Source of the DNA: a bacterium
Lineage (GTDB): Bacteria; JAMCPX01
Direction of reading: 5' to 3'
Assembly (NCBI GenBank): GCA_021800575.1
Contig: JAJYYW010000050.1
Coordinates: forward strand, 1-7,787
DNA: 7,787 bases
Each line of letters opens with the position of its first letter. The first letter of the stretch is position 1. Shown one piece after another: positions 6,805-7,787 of the stretch. The position numbers and the translations under genes were made by a program. Below the pieces are notes generated by a model. That model worked only from the letters and a program-made list of their open reading frames with translations. It ran no database searches and had not been told where the DNA came from.

Positions 6805-6821
6805 AGCAAATTTCATACCAG
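6805..6821 (-). promoter_or_regulatory. Candidate sigma-54 (-24/-12) promoter of the cytochrome gene
   Basis: On the minus strand CTGGTATGAAATTTGCT fits the sigma-54 consensus YTGGCACG-N4-TTGCW at all positions except two (C to T twice). The invariant GG (6819-6818) and GC (6807-6806) are separated by exactly 10 nt. The predicted start point near 6794 gives a leader of about 46 nt containing the ribosome-binding site. A TTGACG at 6830-6825 has no usable -10 partner, which favours sigma-54 over sigma-70. Inference from motif only; needs an enhancer-binding activator. Confidence 0.55.
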
Positions 6822-6865
6822 AACCGTCAACGCAGAAGTAATTACACAATTGATAAAATAGAAGC

Positions 6866-6888
6866 GTGCGTGACCGCGGTTACCGCAC
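6866..6888. promoter_or_regulatory. Dyad symmetry, possible activator site upstream of the sigma-54 motif
   Basis: GTGCG (6866-6870) and CGCAC (6884-6888) flank a perfect 8-bp palindrome ACCGCGGT (6873-6880), giving an imperfect 23-bp dyad with one bulged base. Its centre is about 82 bp upstream of the start point predicted from the -24/-12 motif, where enhancer-binding proteins often bind. Function inferred from symmetry and position only. Confidence 0.4.
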
Positions 6889-6908
6889 GGGCGTTTCTCA
6901 GCGATTAT

Positions 6909-6936
6909 CAAGGCTTGTTGTTGTGGACAAGGCTTG
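6909..6936. repeat. Direct repeat pair CAAGGCTTG
   Basis: CAAGGCTTG occurs at 6909-6917 and again at 6928-6936, 19 bp apart. Each copy is itself a palindrome around a central G (CAAG-G-CTTG). Two identical short palindromes in a non-coding divergent spacer could be regulator half sites; no known regulator is recognised. Confidence 0.35.
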
Positions 6937-6978
6937 GATGGTATCGTCAGATGGTGAGTGTTGTGTCCCTCTGCTGAG

Positions 6979-7012
6979 TCCGGCTGGGTGTTTTTACCCA
7001 TCCGGTTGGGTG
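6979..7012. repeat. Tandem direct repeats TCCGGYTGGGTG, 22-bp period
   Basis: TCCGGCTGGGTG (6979-6990) and TCCGGTTGGGTG (7001-7012) differ at one base and start exactly 22 bp apart, two turns of the helix. The second copy also forms most of a near-palindrome ACCCATCC/GGTTGGGT (6996-7011). This layout is typical of sites bound by a regulator dimer on one face of DNA. They lie 65-98 bp upstream of the miaB -35 box and about 190-215 bp upstream of the predicted cytochrome start point, so either gene could be the target. Confidence 0.4.
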
Positions 7013-7024
7013 ATTGTACACAGT

Positions 7025-7069
7025 TGCGGGTGCTGAAAAGCACGGCATTTTGCCGGATGCACCAACGCA
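7025..7069 (+). other. Compound hairpin in the spacer upstream of miaB
   Basis: TGCG (7025-7028) pairs with CGCA (7066-7069) and GGTGC (7029-7033) with GCACC (7059-7063), leaving only an AA bulge, so a nine-pair outer stem forms. Inside it CGGCA/TGCCG (7043-7047 with 7051-7055) makes a tight second hairpin with a 3-nt loop. GTGC (7030-7033) could alternatively pair with GCAC (7040-7043), so two folds compete. No T tract follows, so it is not an ordinary terminator. It lies just before the miaB promoter and would not be in a transcript from that promoter. No known riboswitch class is recognised. Confidence 0.35.
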
Positions 7070-7076
7070 TTTCCAT

Positions 7077-7105
7077 TTGACAATATTGTGTATCACTACT
7101 ACAAT
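7077..7105 (+). promoter_or_regulatory. Strong sigma-70 promoter of miaB
   Basis: Perfect -35 TTGACA (7077-7082), 17-nt spacer, and -10 TACAAT (7100-7105; five of six consensus bases). The transcript should begin near 7111-7113, only about 2-4 nt before the miaB ATG at 7115, which predicts a leaderless or nearly leaderless message. Confidence 0.7.
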
Positions 7106-7114
7106 TTTCAGGAT

Positions 7115-7774
7115 ATGAAAAAGGTGTACATCGAAACATACGGGTGTCAGATGAATGAGCACGATTCTGACAGGATGCTCTCCATCCTTTCAGAAAAGGG
7201 CTATACGGCCACCCGGCAGCCCAGGGAAGCCGATGTCGTTATTGTAAATACCTGCAGTGTGCGCTCAAAGGCCGAGCAAAAGGCATACTCGAGCATCGGC
7301 AGGTATACGGGACTGAAGAAAAAAAATCCGGAAGCGTGGCAGGACAGGCTTGTGGTGTTCAGCGGCTGCGTTGCCCAGCAGGAAGGAGCACGTCTGCTGA
7401 AAAGGTTTCAGGGATTGAACGTGGTGGTTGGACCGTCACAGGTTCACCGGATTGACGAACTTATCGTCAGGGCCCGGACGGAAGAATCCGTTGTTGCCGT
7501 AGCACCGGAAACCGCACAGGACCGATTCAGGAACCCGGTGACGGATGTTCACGGGATCAAGGCGTATGTTACGATCATGGAAGGATGCAATAATTTTTGC
7601 TCCTACTGCACGGTCCCGTTCCTGCGCGGCAGGGAGGTGAGCCGCAGTGCCCGGCATATCATGGACGAGGTATACGTCCTGGTTGCATCCGGGGTCCGGG
7701 AAATTGTCCTGCTTGGACAGAATGTGAATTCATATGCAGACACCCCACGGCACTTCCCGGCTCCGGCATCCTGA
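7115..7774 (+). CDS. miaB: MiaB tRNA methylthiotransferase, N-terminal half, frame interrupted
   Basis: Radical-SAM methylthiotransferase MiaB adds the 2-methylthio group to i6A37 of tRNAs that read UNN codons. The start MKKVYIETYGCQMNEHDSDR is the canonical N-terminus, so ATG 7115 is preferred over an in-frame GTG at 7088 that lies within the promoter. N-terminal cluster ligands are Cys11 (YGCQMN), Cys47 (NTCSVR) and Cys85 (SGCVAQ); the radical-SAM cluster is CNNFCSYC (Cys158, 162, 165), followed by VPFLRGREVSR and IVLLGQNVNSY. The frame then runs ADTPRHFPAPAS and stops at TGA 7772-7774, residue 219, whereas MiaB is normally about 430-460 aa with a C-terminal TRAM domain. The sequence fits the family up to about HFPA, where LL would be expected next, so a frameshift, real or from sequencing, just before 7774 is likely. 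Identity is secure; intactness is not. Confidence 0.9.
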   Translation: MKKVYIETYGCQMNEHDSDRMLSILSEKGYTATRQPREADVVIVNTCSVRSKAEQKAYSSIGRYTGLKKKNPEAWQDRLVVFSGCVAQQEGARLLKRFQGLNVVVGPSQVHRIDELIVRARTEESVVAVAPETAQDRFRNPVTDVHGIKAYVTIMEGCNNFCSYCTVPFLRGREVSRSARHIMDEVYVLVASGVREIVLLGQNVNSYADTPRHFPAPAS

Positions 7775-7787
7775 TCACGGAGGGGGC

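Noticed and set aside
6840..7076. Known riboswitch (for example cyclic-di-GMP GEMM) near the cytochrome or miaB
   Set aside because: No conserved core of a riboswitch class I know was found; the cytochrome leader from the predicted promoter is only about 46 nt.
1..7787. CRISPR array, insertion sequence or integrated element
   Set aside because: No regularly spaced repeats, no transposase or integrase reading frame and no terminal repeats were seen.

Overview
The window looks like a chromosomal segment of an anaerobic or respiratory Gram-negative bacterium. It carries two lipoproteins, a YidC with a large periplasmic domain, a quinol-type multiheme cytochrome c and a possible sigma-54 promoter. 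This mix recalls Desulfuromonadota/Deltaproteobacteria or Nitrospirota, but the sequence alone does not fix the phylum. No transposon, phage, CRISPR, tRNA or rRNA gene was seen.

Left half (minus strand, transcribed right to left, 4289 to 1): a completely compacted operon, rpmH - rnpA - yidD - yidC - lipoprotein beta-propeller - second lipoprotein beta-propeller (running off the left edge). The first four are the classic ribosome/RNase P/membrane-insertion cluster. The order after yidC is unusual: instead of the common jag/mnmE there are two YVTN/YncE-like secreted lipoproteins, joined to yidC by stop/start overlaps (TGATG, then ATGA). rpmH is only 51 codons long and is easy to miss. The rnpA frame has no ATG, GTG or TTG that would give a full-length protein; the best full-length start is an ATT overlapping the rpmH stop.

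Middle (4290-5272): a 153-bp divergent intergenic region with a candidate rpmH promoter and a small dyad, then a plus-strand YgjP-type zinc metallopeptidase gene (4443-5117), then a 155-bp convergent spacer holding a strong intrinsic terminator for the cytochrome gene on the minus strand.

Right half (5273-7787): a minus-strand 491-residue membrane-anchored cytochrome c with 12 predicted haem sites (11 CXXCH plus one CX4CH), then a 366-bp divergent intergenic region that is unusually rich in signals, then miaB on the plus strand. The intergenic region holds a well-spaced -24/-12 (sigma-54) motif before the cytochrome gene, a dyad about 80 bp upstream of its predicted start point, two direct-repeat pairs, a compound hairpin, several one-mismatch DnaA-box-like 9-mers, and a near-consensus sigma-70 promoter so close to the miaB ATG that the message should be leaderless. 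The miaB frame stops after 219 residues in the middle of its radical-SAM domain, 13 bases before the window ends, which suggests a frameshift or a sequence error.

Taken together, most of the window is housekeeping (translation, RNase P, membrane insertion, tRNA modification). The parts that merit attention are the lipoproteins wired to yidC, the rnpA start problem, the 12-haem cytochrome with its own regulatory region, and the leaderless, interrupted miaB. I found no clear new multi-gene system.
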